Notes: generated from the sequence alone by a model not told the origin. 17,239 bases of DNA from Dehalococcoidia bacterium (GCA_030638985.1 DAOWDO010000096.1:1-17239), one strand, 5' to 3'. Positions 1 to 7,627 are shown, numbered from the stretch's first letter. Numbers and translations are program-made.

Positions 1-742
1 TCAGAGAGGCAAACTTCATCCCTGAGTATTCTATATTGAAGCCGGCAACTATCTCGGAGTCCGCCTCCACCAGGTCAAAGGGCGTGCGATTGGCCTCGGC
101 TAAAGCGGCAATGAAAAAGATAGTAAATCCCAGCGGCTGAATCAGAATATAGGGAACATCCTGGGCAGCCACAATCTCATTGAGCGACAGGGAACCGGCC
201 ACCAGGACGACAGCGGCCAGAGAAATCGCCATCGGAATCTCATAGCTGATTAGCTGGGCGATATTACGCATCGCCCCGATAAGGGAATACTTATTGCCGG
301 AAGACCAGCCCGCCATGAAAATGCCTACCGAGGCAACCGAACTGACGGCCAGGATATAGAGGATGCCGATATTGAGGTCTGCCAGCAGCGCCCCGTTCCA
401 AAAAGGGACGACGGCGAATATGATCAGTACCGGGACAAAGGCCACCAGTGGTGCCAGCCAGAAAGCCAGCCGGTCTCCCCAGCCGGGAACAATATCTTCT
501 TTAGTCAGTATCTTGATCATATCCGCTATGGGCTGGAGGAGACCGAAAGGGCCGGCACGGTTGGGCCCGGGACGTACCTGAATACGGCCGATAAGCCTTC
601 GTTCAAGCCAGATGACAATGATAACCGTGAGTAAAACAAAGGCAAGTATTATCAGGGCAAAGACCAGCAGATGAAGCCAGAAATTGCCCGGCCAGTCGGA
701 AGCCAGTGCCGGGGCCAGATTGAAAGTACCTGCCGCCGTCAC
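1..742 (-). CDS. nuoH: NADH-quinone oxidoreductase subunit H (NuoH), 3' end outside window
   Basis: Membrane subunit of respiratory complex I, lying at the junction between the quinone site and the proton-pumping arm. I translated the minus strand by hand from a GTG at 742. The N-terminus (about residues 20-42) is a hydrophobic helix, followed by the family signature WLERRLIGRIQVRPGPNRAG and then a GLLQPIADMIKILTKEDI-like loop. Near position 1 the frame reads ANRTPFDLVEADSEIVAGFN, the conserved quinone-site loop of NuoH. About 247 codons are visible out of an expected 330-350, so the C-terminus is beyond position 1. The GTG overlaps the nuoD stop as GTGA (739-742), which implies translational coupling. 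Family assignment is secure; the GTG start is the best fit to the overlap. Confidence 0.93.
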   Translation of the reverse strand, partial: MTAAGTFNLAPALASDWPGNFWLHLLVFALIILAFVLLTVIIVIWLERRLIGRIQVRPGPNRAGPFGLLQPIADMIKILTKEDIVPGWGDRLAFWLAPLVAFVPVLIIFAVVPFWNGALLADLNIGILYILAVSSVASVGIFMAGWSSGNKYSLIGAMRNIAQLISYEIPMAISLAAVVLVAGSLSLNEIVAAQDVPYILIQPLGFTIFFIAALAEANRTPFDLVEADSEIVAGFNIEYSGMKFASL

Positions 743-1842
743 CTGTCTATCTCACCCATGATGATATCAATGCTGCCAAATATTACTATGGCATCAGCCA
801 GCTTCCAGCCAATAATCATCTCCCGGAGTGGGGTCAGATTTATCAGGGAAGGCGCCCGTACATGGAACCGGTAGGGCTTTTCCGAACCATCCGAGACCAG
901 ATAAAAGCCCAGTTCCCCCCTGGGGGCTTCAACGTGGACAAAGACGTCGCCCTGAGGCGGCCGTACCCGAATCGGCACCCGGCTGTTCACCTTGCCCTGA
1001 GGCAGCTGTTCCACGGCCTGCCTGATAATGCGCAGGCTCTGACGCATCTCTTCGATTCTCTGCCGGTAGCGGTCATAGCAATCGCCGGCTGTAAATGTAG
1101 GAATATCAAACTCAAAGCGGTCATATATGGAATAGGGGTCACAGCGGCGAATATCACGGGCAACGCCACTGGCCCGGAGCGTGGGGCCACTCACCGAGCA
1201 GTTTACGGCCAGTTCCGGGGGCAAAACGCCGATGCCCTTGGTTCGCACCAGCAGAATCTCGTTTTCAGCCAGAAGCTGGTCGTACTCATCAATATAACCG
1301 GGCATCTGGTCGATAAACTTCTTAAGCGCCGGTATAAACTCTTCGGGCAGGTCGTGGCTGACACCACCGAAACGCATATAGTTGTAGAGCAGCCGCTGGC
1401 CACATACCATATCAAAAAGGTCTAATATCTTTTCCCTCTCTCGGAACATGTACATAAAAGGGGTAAAAAAGGTGCCCATCTCATTGGCTATGGAACCGAC
1501 CGCCAGCAGGTGGCTGGCGATACGCTGAAGCTCAACCATGATAACCCGAATATACTCGGCCCGCTCCGGCACCGAAATCCCTAAAAGCTTCTCCACCGCC
1601 ATAGCATAGGCCATGCTATGACCCATTGCCGCCACATAGTCCAGCCGGTCACAAAGGGGAATATCCTTCTGGTATTCCCGCCCCTCGGCCAGTTTTTCTA
1701 TACCGCGATGCAGATAGCCGATAATCGGCTCAATATCCACTACGACCTCGCCGTCAAGAGTGGCCAGCAGGCGAAAGACCCCGTGAGTGCTGGGGTGCAG
1801 GGGACCGATATTGAGAACAAAAGGCTCGGTCTTAAGTGCCAC
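739..1842 (-). CDS. nuoD: NADH-quinone oxidoreductase subunit D (NuoD, 49 kDa)
   Basis: Peripheral-arm subunit of complex I that helps form the quinone-binding pocket, derived from the NiFe-hydrogenase large subunit. Family motifs are present: LHPSTHGVFRLLATLDGEVV near the N-terminus, GYLHRGIEKLAEGREYQ, DRLDYVAAMGHSMAYAMAVE and the C-terminal GSIDIIMGEIDR. The usual GPQHPSTHG reads GPLHPSTHG here. I chose the GTG at 1842 because it gives the family-like start VALKTEPFVLNIGP and has AAAGGA a suitable distance upstream. An open frame extends to 1881, but its extra residues look unrelated and would overlap nuoC much further. With the GTG start the protein is 367 residues, normal for the family. 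It overlaps the nuoC end by 11 nt and the nuoH start by 4 nt. Confidence 0.95.
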   Translation of the reverse strand: MALKTEPFVLNIGPLHPSTHGVFRLLATLDGEVVVDIEPIIGYLHRGIEKLAEGREYQKDIPLCDRLDYVAAMGHSMAYAMAVEKLLGISVPERAEYIRVIMVELQRIASHLLAVGSIANEMGTFFTPFMYMFREREKILDLFDMVCGQRLLYNYMRFGGVSHDLPEEFIPALKKFIDQMPGYIDEYDQLLAENEILLVRTKGIGVLPPELAVNCSVSGPTLRASGVARDIRRCDPYSIYDRFEFDIPTFTAGDCYDRYRQRIEEMRQSLRIIRQAVEQLPQGKVNSRVPIRVRPPQGDVFVHVEAPRGELGFYLVSDGSEKPYRFHVRAPSLINLTPLREMIIGWKLADAIVIFGSIDIIMGEIDR

Positions 1843-2275
1843 TAGAGTAATCCTTTCGCAGCGGATGCCCCTTAAAGCCATCCCACAGAAAGATGCGCTT
1901 CAGGTTGGGGTGTCCGGCAAAGCCGACGCCCATCAGATCGAAGATTTCCCTCTCCTGTAACTCGGCGCCCCGCCACAGGCTAACCAGCGACGGCACCAGA
2001 GGCTTATTTTGCGGGCAGCGCACCCTCAGCACCAGGCTGTGGCTATGCTGCAGCGAAGTCAGATGATAGACAACCTCAAAATGACTCCGGTAATCAACGG
2101 CGGTCACACTGATAAGATAATCAAAGTCCAGCTGGGGAGTGTCCCTTAGATATGAGGCGACTTCCAGCAGGTGTTCCCCGCCGACAACCAGGCTGCCCTG
2201 GAAGGGCGCCACAGCTTCTGGGGCATATTTCGCCGATATGAGGCCGGCTATTTCACCGAAAGAAAGGGTCTGCAT
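1832..2275 (-). CDS. nuoC: NADH-quinone oxidoreductase subunit C (NuoC, 30 kDa)
   Basis: Peripheral-arm subunit of complex I that contacts NuoD and NuoB. The C-terminal half has the signature ELQEREIFDLMGVGFAGHPN followed by LKRIFLWDGFKGHPLRKDY, typical of the 30-kDa subunit. The protein is about 147 residues and is not fused to nuoD as in enterobacteria. Two starts are possible: GTG at 2281, which overlaps the nuoB stop as GTGA, and ATG at 2275. I prefer the ATG because a GAGGGTGAG stretch lies at Shine-Dalgarno distance from it. The gene lies inside the nuoABCDH run with overlapping or touching ends on both sides. Confidence 0.94.
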   Translation of the reverse strand: MQTLSFGEIAGLISAKYAPEAVAPFQGSLVVGGEHLLEVASYLRDTPQLDFDYLISVTAVDYRSHFEVVYHLTSLQHSHSLVLRVRCPQNKPLVPSLVSLWRGAELQEREIFDLMGVGFAGHPNLKRIFLWDGFKGHPLRKDYSSGT

Positions 2276-2277
2276 AA

Positions 2278-2874
2278 TCACTCACCCTCGGTAGCTATAC
2301 TCCTCGTGTTTATCTTCTGGCGCAGCATCTCGATGCCATTGAGCAGGGTCTCAGGCCTAGGCGGGCAGCCGGGTACATAGACATCAACCGGAACAATGCG
2401 ATTATAACCGGGGACGACAGAATAGGAATCTCTAAAGATACCACCGGTGATGCCGCAGGCCCCCATGGCGATAACCCACTTCGGCTCGGCCATCTGGTCA
2501 TAGAGGCGGCGCACCTGAGGCGCCATCTTCCAGGTCAGGGTGCCGGCGGTAATCAGTAAATCGGCCTGCCGCGGCGAGCCACGCAGGATATCCATGCCGA
2601 AGCGGGACATATCGAAACGAGAGGCAGAGGCCCCGATGAACTCAAAAGCACAGCAGGCGGGAAAACAGATAACCGGCCACAGCGAGGAGCGCCGCGACCA
2701 GTTGAGGACAGCATCCACGCTGGTAACCAGCACATTGCGCTGCAACTCTTTTTGCAGCCACTCATCCGGGTCGGTAACTGGCTGCTGGCTACTTGCCCTG
2801 AGTGCTTCAATCAACGCACCCTCGTGGGCGTCGAGTTCGGCAGCAGAGTAAATGCGCTCCCTGCCTACTTCCAT
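2278..2874 (-). CDS. nuoB: NADH-quinone oxidoreductase subunit B (NuoB), Fe-S cluster N2
   Basis: Carries the terminal 4Fe-4S cluster N2, which reduces quinone. The cluster ligands are visible: the tandem cysteines in CFPACCAFEFIGAS, the Cys in MGACGITGG and the Cys in VPGCPPRPE. With ATG at 2874 the protein is 198 residues. An open frame continues upstream to 2985, but that stretch is the out-of-frame shadow of nuoA, so the shorter start is chosen. The 3' end of nuoA overlaps it by 10 nt. The N-terminal extension of roughly 60 residues before the conserved core is longer than the minimal NuoB and charge-rich. The catalytic motifs are intact. Confidence 0.95.
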   Translation of the reverse strand: MEVGRERIYSAAELDAHEGALIEALRASSQQPVTDPDEWLQKELQRNVLVTSVDAVLNWSRRSSLWPVICFPACCAFEFIGASASRFDMSRFGMDILRGSPRQADLLITAGTLTWKMAPQVRRLYDQMAEPKWVIAMGACGITGGIFRDSYSVVPGYNRIVPVDVYVPGCPPRPETLLNGIEMLRQKINTRSIATEGE

Positions 2875-3236
2875 TCCAGAGCCTTCTTCCGCCAGGCATA
2901 GACATAGCCGATAGAGATAATGACAATAAAGATAAGCGCCGCCACAAAACCAAAGGTGCCAAGCTGCCTCAGTCCAACCGCCCATGGAAAGAGGAAAACA
3001 GCCATAACATCAAGGGCGATGAATAATAGGGCATAGAAGTAGTAGCGGAAATTGAACTGCACCCAGGACCGGCCGATGGTCTCCATACCACACTCAAAGG
3101 GAGTGTTCTTAACTGGATTGGGTTTTCGGGGCACAATCTTGAACTGCCGCAGAGCTACGGGCAGCAGTAGTAAAAAAGCGGCAAAGAAAACAGCCACCAT
3201 CAGGAAGAGAGCGATATAGCCATAATTTTCCAGCAA
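2865..3236 (-). CDS. nuoA: NADH-quinone oxidoreductase subunit A (NuoA)
   Basis: Small membrane subunit of complex I and first gene of the nuo operon here. The 123-residue protein has three hydrophobic helices (about residues 5-30, 65-88 and 92-113) and the conserved loop with NPVKNTPFECGMETIG, whose ECG motif is diagnostic and whose Cys lies in the loop at the quinone entrance. The start codon is TTG at 3236, supported by a strong AAAGGAG Shine-Dalgarno seven bases upstream (plus-strand 3244-3250). A promoter lies about 45 nt upstream. Given the gene order, the remaining membrane-arm genes probably follow beyond the left edge; nuoE, nuoF and nuoG are not in view. Confidence 0.94.
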   Translation of the reverse strand: MLENYGYIALFLMVAVFFAAFLLLLPVALRQFKIVPRKPNPVKNTPFECGMETIGRSWVQFNFRYYFYALLFIALDVMAVFLFPWAVGLRQLGTFGFVAALIFIVIISIGYVYAWRKKALEWK

Positions 3237-3281
3237 CTATCGGCTCCTTTGGGTCAGATGGTTAGAACGAAAGAATGAAGT

Positions 3282-3310
3282 AGTATATCATTTTTGCTTT
3301 TCGTCGACAA
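3282..3310 (-). promoter_or_regulatory. Sigma70-type promoter of the nuo operon
   Basis: On the minus strand TTGTCG (3305-3310) and TATACT (3282-3287) are separated by exactly 17 nt. The -10 matches the consensus at five of six positions and the -35 at four of six. Transcription would begin near 3275, leaving a leader of about 40 nt before the nuoA TTG. The promoter is back to back with the plus-strand promoter at 3320-3348, so the two could interfere or share control. Confidence 0.6.
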
Positions 3311-3319
3311 CCGGCTGTA

Positions 3320-3348
3320 TTGACAAGGAGGCATTTTTTGACTAGACT
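3320..3348 (+). promoter_or_regulatory. Sigma70-type promoter of the tubulin-like gene
   Basis: A perfect TTGACA (3320-3325) is followed after 17 nt by TAGACT (3343-3348, four of six matches). The predicted start is near 3355. The very strong Shine-Dalgarno AGGAGGTGA at 3364-3372 precedes the ATG at 3376. The promoter faces away from the nuo promoter and the two -35 elements are 9 nt apart. Confidence 0.65.
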
Positions 3349-3375
3349 TCAATCCATAGATACAGGAGGTGAGTA

Positions 3376-4548
3376 ATGAAGCTAGTGGTGATTGGAATCG
3401 GTCAGTGCGGCGGTCGTATCGCCGATGAGTTTGCCCGGCTCAATAAAAGAGCACACAGCCGCCGGGGCATCGAAATAATCGTCGACACTTTTGCCGTAAA
3501 CACGGACTCCGCCGACCTGTCTGGCTTGCTTACTATTCATCCTGACTACCAGCACCGAATACTCATCGGAGCCGGTGCGACCCATGGTCACGGTGTTGCC
3601 AAGATGAGCGAAGTCGGCGCCCAGCTGGCCAAAGAAGATGGTGATAAAATCCTGGACGCCGTAAGAGTGCCGAAACAGCTTTTCGAGGCCGATGCCTTTC
3701 TGCTGGTGGCCGGTGCTGCCGGCGGCACCGGTTCCGGAGCCACCCCGGTGATGGCCAAGATGCTCAAGGAGCGTTTCGATAAACCGGTTTACGCCGTCAT
3801 CGTGCTTCCCTTTGAACACGAGGAGATGAACGAAGAAAGAGCCCTTTTTAACACTGCCGTATGCCTCAAATCCATCTACTCAATAGCTGATGCGGTTATC
3901 CTGATTGACAACCAGCGGTATGTCAGAAAGGACTTCTCGTTGCAAAACAACATCGCCGAAATTAACCGGTCGATAGTCGAACCCTTCTTTAACCTGCTCT
4001 GCGCCGGTGAGGAGAAGAAGCCAAAGCACATCGGCGCCAGAATGCTCGACGCCGGCGATATAATGCAGACCCTGTACGGCTGGACAGTAATCGGCTACGG
4101 GAAATCTTTGCTACCATTGATAACCCTGCCGGTAGACTTTTCCCGCAACTACCGCAAGAGGAGCACCAGGACCAACAAGGGTATCGAGGCTATGGATGAA
4201 GCCTTAAGCGAGCTGTCCGTCAGCTGCAATACCAGCGAGGCTTACCGCGCCCTCTACCTGCTATCAGCGCCGGCAAAGGAAATGAACATGGACCTGATCA
4301 AAGAACTGGGCGACCACCTCAAGGGGGTGGCCCCTCAGGCAGTGCTCAGGGGCGGCGATTACCCGCGGGAGAAAGGGGCAATGGACATAACCATTATCCT
4401 GTCGGAGTTCTGCGACATGGAGAAGGTCAAGGAATTCTACAGTAAATCAGCCAGCCTGGCCAAACAATACGGTGAGAGACAGAAAACCAAAACCAGCAAG
4501 GGCGAGCTAACCAAAGAGGCCGGCAAGGACGTGCCATCTCTGCTCTAG
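3376..4548 (+). CDS. Tubulin/FtsZ-superfamily GTPase, CetZ-like
   Basis: A cytoskeletal GTPase homologue of 390 residues. The N-terminus VIGIGQCGGRIADEF matches the first nucleotide-binding loop of the family, and GGTGSGA (about residues 116-122) is the tubulin/FtsZ phosphate-binding signature. Stretches such as AVNTDSADLSGL, RILIGAG..GHGV and DAFLLVAGAAGGTGSG resemble archaeal CetZ proteins more than canonical FtsZ. There is no obvious C-terminal FtsA/ZipA-binding peptide; the tail is Lys/Glu-rich. At the T7 loop, where FtsZ has NxDxxD and CetZ has an acidic YDEINEE-type motif, this protein reads NNIAEINRS (about 191-199), so key acidic residues appear replaced by Ala and Asn. GTP binding is likely; polymerisation-coupled hydrolysis is doubtful. 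It lies upstream of a DUF72 gene with no division genes nearby. It could be a shape or positioning factor rather than the divisome ring protein; that part is inference. Confidence 0.85.
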   Translation: MKLVVIGIGQCGGRIADEFARLNKRAHSRRGIEIIVDTFAVNTDSADLSGLLTIHPDYQHRILIGAGATHGHGVAKMSEVGAQLAKEDGDKILDAVRVPKQLFEADAFLLVAGAAGGTGSGATPVMAKMLKERFDKPVYAVIVLPFEHEEMNEERALFNTAVCLKSIYSIADAVILIDNQRYVRKDFSLQNNIAEINRSIVEPFFNLLCAGEEKKPKHIGARMLDAGDIMQTLYGWTVIGYGKSLLPLITLPVDFSRNYRKRSTRTNKGIEAMDEALSELSVSCNTSEAYRALYLLSAPAKEMNMDLIKELGDHLKGVAPQAVLRGGDYPREKGAMDITIILSEFCDMEKVKEFYSKSASLAKQYGERQKTKTSKGELTKEAGKDVPSLL

Positions 4549-4593
4549 GCGACGGGCCTGCTTGGCTGGCATACCAGACAGAGCAAGTTGACT

Positions 4594-5496
4594 ATGGCTG
4601 GATTATATATCGGCACCTCAGGCTGGTCATATCCCAAAGGCCGGGGTACCTGGAACGGCTATTTCTATCCCCGCGGTAACACCGACGAGCTTGGCTACTA
4701 CAGCCGGTTCTTCAATTCAGTTGAGATAAACAGCTCCTTCTACCGCCCTCCGAACCCGGAATATGTCCATCGCTGGTGCCGCAAGGTCCCCGATGGTTTC
4801 CTCTTTACCGCCAAGCTGTGGCAGAAGTTCACCCATCCCGGAATGTTCCAGCGGGCCACCGGCACCGAGGCCGTCATCTCGCAAAGCGACGTTGATCTGT
4901 TCAAGGGCAGCCTTGAGCCCTTGGTACAAAGCGGCAAACTGGGAGCACTGCTGGCCCAGTTCCCACCTGGATTTACGAATAATAGCTACGGGCGGCAAAT
5001 CCTCAGGGCAGTTATCAATACTTTCGCCGCCTACAGGCTGGCCGTTGAACTGAGACATAAAAGCTGGAGCGATGACCCGGGCACGGCTGGACTACTCTCA
5101 GAAGGCAACGCCGCCTGGGTGCAGATTGATGAGCCCAGATTTAAATCCTCGATAGCCAGTGAGCTGCCGCTGACCTCGGATATGGCCTACTTCCGCTTCC
5201 ACGGCCGCAATGCCGCCGACTGGTGGAGCGGGGACAGTGAAAGCCGCTATCGCTATTTTTACTCCCCGGAGGAGATGCAGGAGCTGGCAAAAAGGGTAGC
5301 CATGGCCGGCCAGCAGGCCCGCCTTACCTTTGCCTTCTTCAACAACCACTGGCAGGGTTATGCCCCCCGCAATGCCACCGGCATGATGCAAATACTGGAG
5401 CTACCGGTTGGGGAAACGGCGGCGCCCATACCCGGGCCAGATTCGTTGACACAGCCGCCGCCACGTGGTATATTACCCGGGATAGACCAAACATAG
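4594..5496 (+). CDS. DUF72 domain protein (YecE-like)
   Basis: A TIM-barrel-like protein of the DUF72 family, whose biochemical role is not established. The N-terminal motif YIGTSGWSYPKGRGTWNGYF, then YYSRFFNSVEINSSFYRPP, and near the C-terminus AYFRFHGRNAADWW and FAFFNNHWQGYAPRNA are all hallmarks of the family. The length of about 300 residues is a little above the usual 230-280 because of a Pro/Gly-rich tail after residue 275. That tail also contains the moaA promoter. The start may be ATG 4594 or TTG 4588; neither has a convincing Shine-Dalgarno. It begins 45 nt after the tubulin-like gene and is probably co-transcribed with it. Confidence 0.88.
   Translation: MAGLYIGTSGWSYPKGRGTWNGYFYPRGNTDELGYYSRFFNSVEINSSFYRPPNPEYVHRWCRKVPDGFLFTAKLWQKFTHPGMFQRATGTEAVISQSDVDLFKGSLEPLVQSGKLGALLAQFPPGFTNNSYGRQILRAVINTFAAYRLAVELRHKSWSDDPGTAGLLSEGNAAWVQIDEPRFKSSIASELPLTSDMAYFRFHGRNAADWWSGDSESRYRYFYSPEEMQELAKRVAMAGQQARLTFAFFNNHWQGYAPRNATGMMQILELPVGETAAPIPGPDSLTQPPPRGILPGIDQT
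5446..5474 (+). promoter_or_regulatory. Promoter for riboswitch-moaA, inside the DUF72 3' end
   Basis: A perfect TTGACA (5446-5451), a 17-nt spacer and TATATT (5469-5474, five of six). Transcription would begin near 5481, just before the DUF72 stop codon and 30-40 nt before the riboswitch core. It gives the cofactor operon its own start independent of the upstream genes. Confidence 0.7.
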
Positions 5497-5516
5497 CACC
5501 TTAACTAAAGTTATAT

Positions 5517-5617
5517 AGCCCTCCGAGTTGGCCACGCCTACGGGCTCTTGCCTAGGGACGTCAACCGTTTAAGGTGCCAGGGGAAACCTTTGTGCCGCCC
5601 GTGTTTGGAAAGGAGGC
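5517..5617 (+). promoter_or_regulatory. Moco-type (or tungsten-cofactor) riboswitch aptamer
   Basis: The untranslated leader of moaA, the classic location of the Moco RNA motif. CCTCC (5520-5524) pairs with GGAGG (5612-5616) as a closing helix. The 3' part reads GCCAGGGG, then a short arm, then CCCGTGTTTGGAAAGG (5598-5613), which closely resembles the CCCGUAUCUGGAAAGG segment I recall from the E. coli moaA leader. The roughly 97-nt span is right for the class. Downstream, AGGAGGC (5611-5617) is complementary to GCCTCCT (5648-5654), the left arm of the terminator. Ligand-stabilised pairing of GGAGG in the aptamer would therefore free the terminator and shut off moaA. The class assignment rests on context and resemblance from memory; a covariance-model search would settle it. 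Confidence 0.72.
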
Positions 5618-5647
5618 CTCAGCGGTTTTTGTTGTCCCTTATTTAAT

Positions 5648-5672
5648 GCCTCCTCGGAGAGGCTTTTTGTTT
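5648..5672 (+). terminator. Intrinsic terminator of the riboswitch expression platform
   Basis: The hairpin GCCTC (5648-5652) with GAGGC (5659-5663) and a 6-nt loop is followed by TTTTTGTTT. It lies 35 nt before the moaA ATG, so it must be controlled rather than constitutive. The left arm is complementary to the 3' edge of the aptamer. Confidence 0.8.
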
Positions 5673-5707
5673 ATAGCCACCGGCCGATTTAAACTCAGGA
5701 TAAATGT

Positions 5708-6688
5708 ATGACCAGCCTTATTGATTCTTTTCACCGTCAAATCGACTACATGCGCATCTCGGTCACCGACCGCTGTAATCTAAGCTGCATCTATTGTGCA
5801 GCCAACTCGATGCCCCGGCTGTCCCATTATGATGTCCTCCGCTATGAAGAGATCCGCCAGATCGTCCAGGCAGCCGCCGGGCTGGGTGTTAAGCGAATCC
5901 GCCTCACCGGTGGTGAGCCCCTGGTCCGCCCGGAGCTGAGCAAGCTGGTCGAGCTGCTTTCCCGGGTTGAGGGTATCGATGAAATCTCGCTGACCACCAA
6001 CGCTATCCTCCTCGGCAAATACACCGCCGAGCTCAAAGCAGCCGGCCTGAAACGGGTCAACATCAGCCTGGATACCTTCAAAGCAGCCAAGTTCCAGCGC
6101 ATTACCGGCCACGATAAGCTCGGTGATGTCCTGGAGGGAATTACCGCCGCCCGCAAAGTGGGGCTAGATCCGGTAAAGATAAACACGGTGGTCATCAAGG
6201 GCTTAAACGACGATGAACTTCTGGACTTTGCCCGGGCCAGCATGAGTGACGGCTGGCACGTTCGTTTTATCGAGCAAATGCCCCTGACGACGGGCCTCAA
6301 AGATAATGGATTGGTACCGGTTAAGGATATCATAGCCAGCATCAACAACTCCCTGGGCCAGCTGGAGCCATGCCGAACAGCTTCCGGCAATGGGCCGGCC
6401 AAGTACTACCGCCTGCCGGGTGCCGAAGGCACTATCGGCTTCATCGGGCCGCTAACCGATTGCTTCTGCTCCGGGTGCAACCGCTTCCGCCTCACCGCCG
6501 ACGGCAGACTGCGGCCCTGCCTGCTGGAGGATGTTGAGATAGACCTGAAAAGTCCGCTGCGCAACGGCGCCACGACAGCAGATATAGAGAAGCTGATGCA
6601 ACAGGCCGCCGCCCTCAAGCAGGAAAGACACCGGTTAAGCGAGGATTTTTCCCTGGGTAAACGGCAGATGTGGCAGATAGGGGGCTAA
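5708..6688 (+). CDS. moaA: GTP 3',8-cyclase MoaA
   Basis: Radical SAM enzyme that with MoaC makes cyclic pyranopterin monophosphate, the first step of molybdopterin synthesis. The N-terminal cluster motif CNLSCIYC (C23, C27, C30) binds the SAM-reactive 4Fe-4S cluster, and TGGEPLVRPEL is the SAM-binding glycine motif. The C-terminal cluster ligands are in CSGCNRFRLTADGRLRPC, and the protein ends in the functional Gly-Gly tail. At 326 residues it is full length. AGGA at 5697-5700 serves the ATG. Expression is predicted to be controlled by the riboswitch and terminator just upstream. moaC follows after 8 nt. Confidence 0.97.
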   Translation: MTSLIDSFHRQIDYMRISVTDRCNLSCIYCAANSMPRLSHYDVLRYEEIRQIVQAAAGLGVKRIRLTGGEPLVRPELSKLVELLSRVEGIDEISLTTNAILLGKYTAELKAAGLKRVNISLDTFKAAKFQRITGHDKLGDVLEGITAARKVGLDPVKINTVVIKGLNDDELLDFARASMSDGWHVRFIEQMPLTTGLKDNGLVPVKDIIASINNSLGQLEPCRTASGNGPAKYYRLPGAEGTIGFIGPLTDCFCSGCNRFRLTADGRLRPCLLEDVEIDLKSPLRNGATTADIEKLMQQAAALKQERHRLSEDFSLGKRQMWQIGG

Positions 6689-6696
6689 AGACAGAT

Positions 6697-7179
6697 ATGG
6701 AAGAACTGACCCACCTAAATGCCCGCGGCGAGGCCCGGATGGTAGATGTCAGCCAGAAAGGTGATACGGTACGCCAAGCGACCGCCACCTCTGGCGTCCG
6801 CATGAAACCGGCCACCCTGGACAAAATCAAAAAGCAGAGCCTGAAAAAGGGTGACGTCCTGGCAACGGCACGGGTGGCCGGCATTATGGCCGCCAAGAAG
6901 ACGCCGGAGCTAATCCCCCTGTGTCACCCGATACTGCTGGACAACGTCACCGTTGACTTTGAGCTGATTGACCCTGATTTCATCAGGATAACGGCTTCAG
7001 CCACCAGCAGCGGCAAGACGGGCGTCGAGATGGAGGCCCTGGTCGCCGCCTCGGCCAGCGCCCTGACCATCTACGATATGTGCAAGGCCGTTGACCGTGG
7101 CATGACCATCGAAAACACCTGCCTGGAAAGCAAGCAGGGTGGCAAGAGCGGCAGCTATAAAAGAGGAGAGGACAAGTAA
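6697..7179 (+). CDS. moaC: Cyclic pyranopterin monophosphate synthase MoaC
   Basis: Converts the MoaA product into cyclic pyranopterin monophosphate. Conserved segments are TPELIPLCHPILLDNV with the active-site His, TGVEMEALVAASASALTIYD followed by MCKAVDRGM with the catalytic Asp and Lys, and ESKQGGKSG at the C-terminus. From ATG 6697 the protein is 160 residues, the usual size. An in-frame ATG at 6670 lies inside moaA and would add a non-conserved stretch, so the later ATG with GGGGG at 6680-6684 upstream is preferred. It is second in the moaA-moaC-MOSC operon. Confidence 0.96.
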   Translation: MEELTHLNARGEARMVDVSQKGDTVRQATATSGVRMKPATLDKIKKQSLKKGDVLATARVAGIMAAKKTPELIPLCHPILLDNVTVDFELIDPDFIRITASATSSGKTGVEMEALVAASASALTIYDMCKAVDRGMTIENTCLESKQGGKSGSYKRGEDK

Positions 7180-7183
7180 CAAC

Positions 7184-7627
7184 ATGGCCAGTGTCATCGC
7201 CGTCTGTACCAGCCGGAAAAAGGGAATAAAAAAGCAGGACGTCACCGAAGCCACTCTCAAAGAGGATTACGGCATTATCGATGATGCCCACGCCGGGGCC
7301 GACGGCCACCGCCAGGTGAGCCTGCTGGCTATGACCAGCATCGACAAGATGCGCCGGATGGGCGCCGATGTCGGGCCCGGTGACTTTGCCGAGAACCTGA
7401 CCGTGGAAGGCATTGAGCTTTTCACCCTGCCCATCGGTACGCTGCTCAGCGTGGGGCCTGACGTTACCCTGGAGGTAACCCAGATCGGCAAGGAATGCCA
7501 CGACCGCTGTGCCATCTTCAAACAGCTAGGTACCTGTGTCATGCCGCTTGAGGGAATATTCACCAGGGTGCTAAAGGGTGGTCGGGTCAGGGCCGGTGAC
7601 AAACTGATGGTATCTAGAAAAGAATAA
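7184..7627 (+). CDS. Stand-alone MOSC domain protein
   Basis: The MOSC domain is related to the C-terminal domain of molybdenum cofactor sulfurases and is thought to carry sulfur or bind pterin cofactor. The diagnostic run GKECHDRCAIFKQLGTCVMP contains the conserved Cys, and VGPGDFAENLTVEGIEL is the other family block. The start is set at ATG 7184, after AGAGGAGAGG (7162-7171). A frame open from 7139 lies within moaC. At 147 residues it is a minimal MOSC protein without the aminotransferase domain of true sulfurases. It overlaps the convergent moeA end by 14 nt, so no terminator can sit between them. Confidence 0.9.
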   Translation: MASVIAVCTSRKKGIKKQDVTEATLKEDYGIIDDAHAGADGHRQVSLLAMTSIDKMRRMGADVGPGDFAENLTVEGIELFTLPIGTLLSVGPDVTLEVTQIGKECHDRCAIFKQLGTCVMPLEGIFTRVLKGGRVRAGDKLMVSRKE

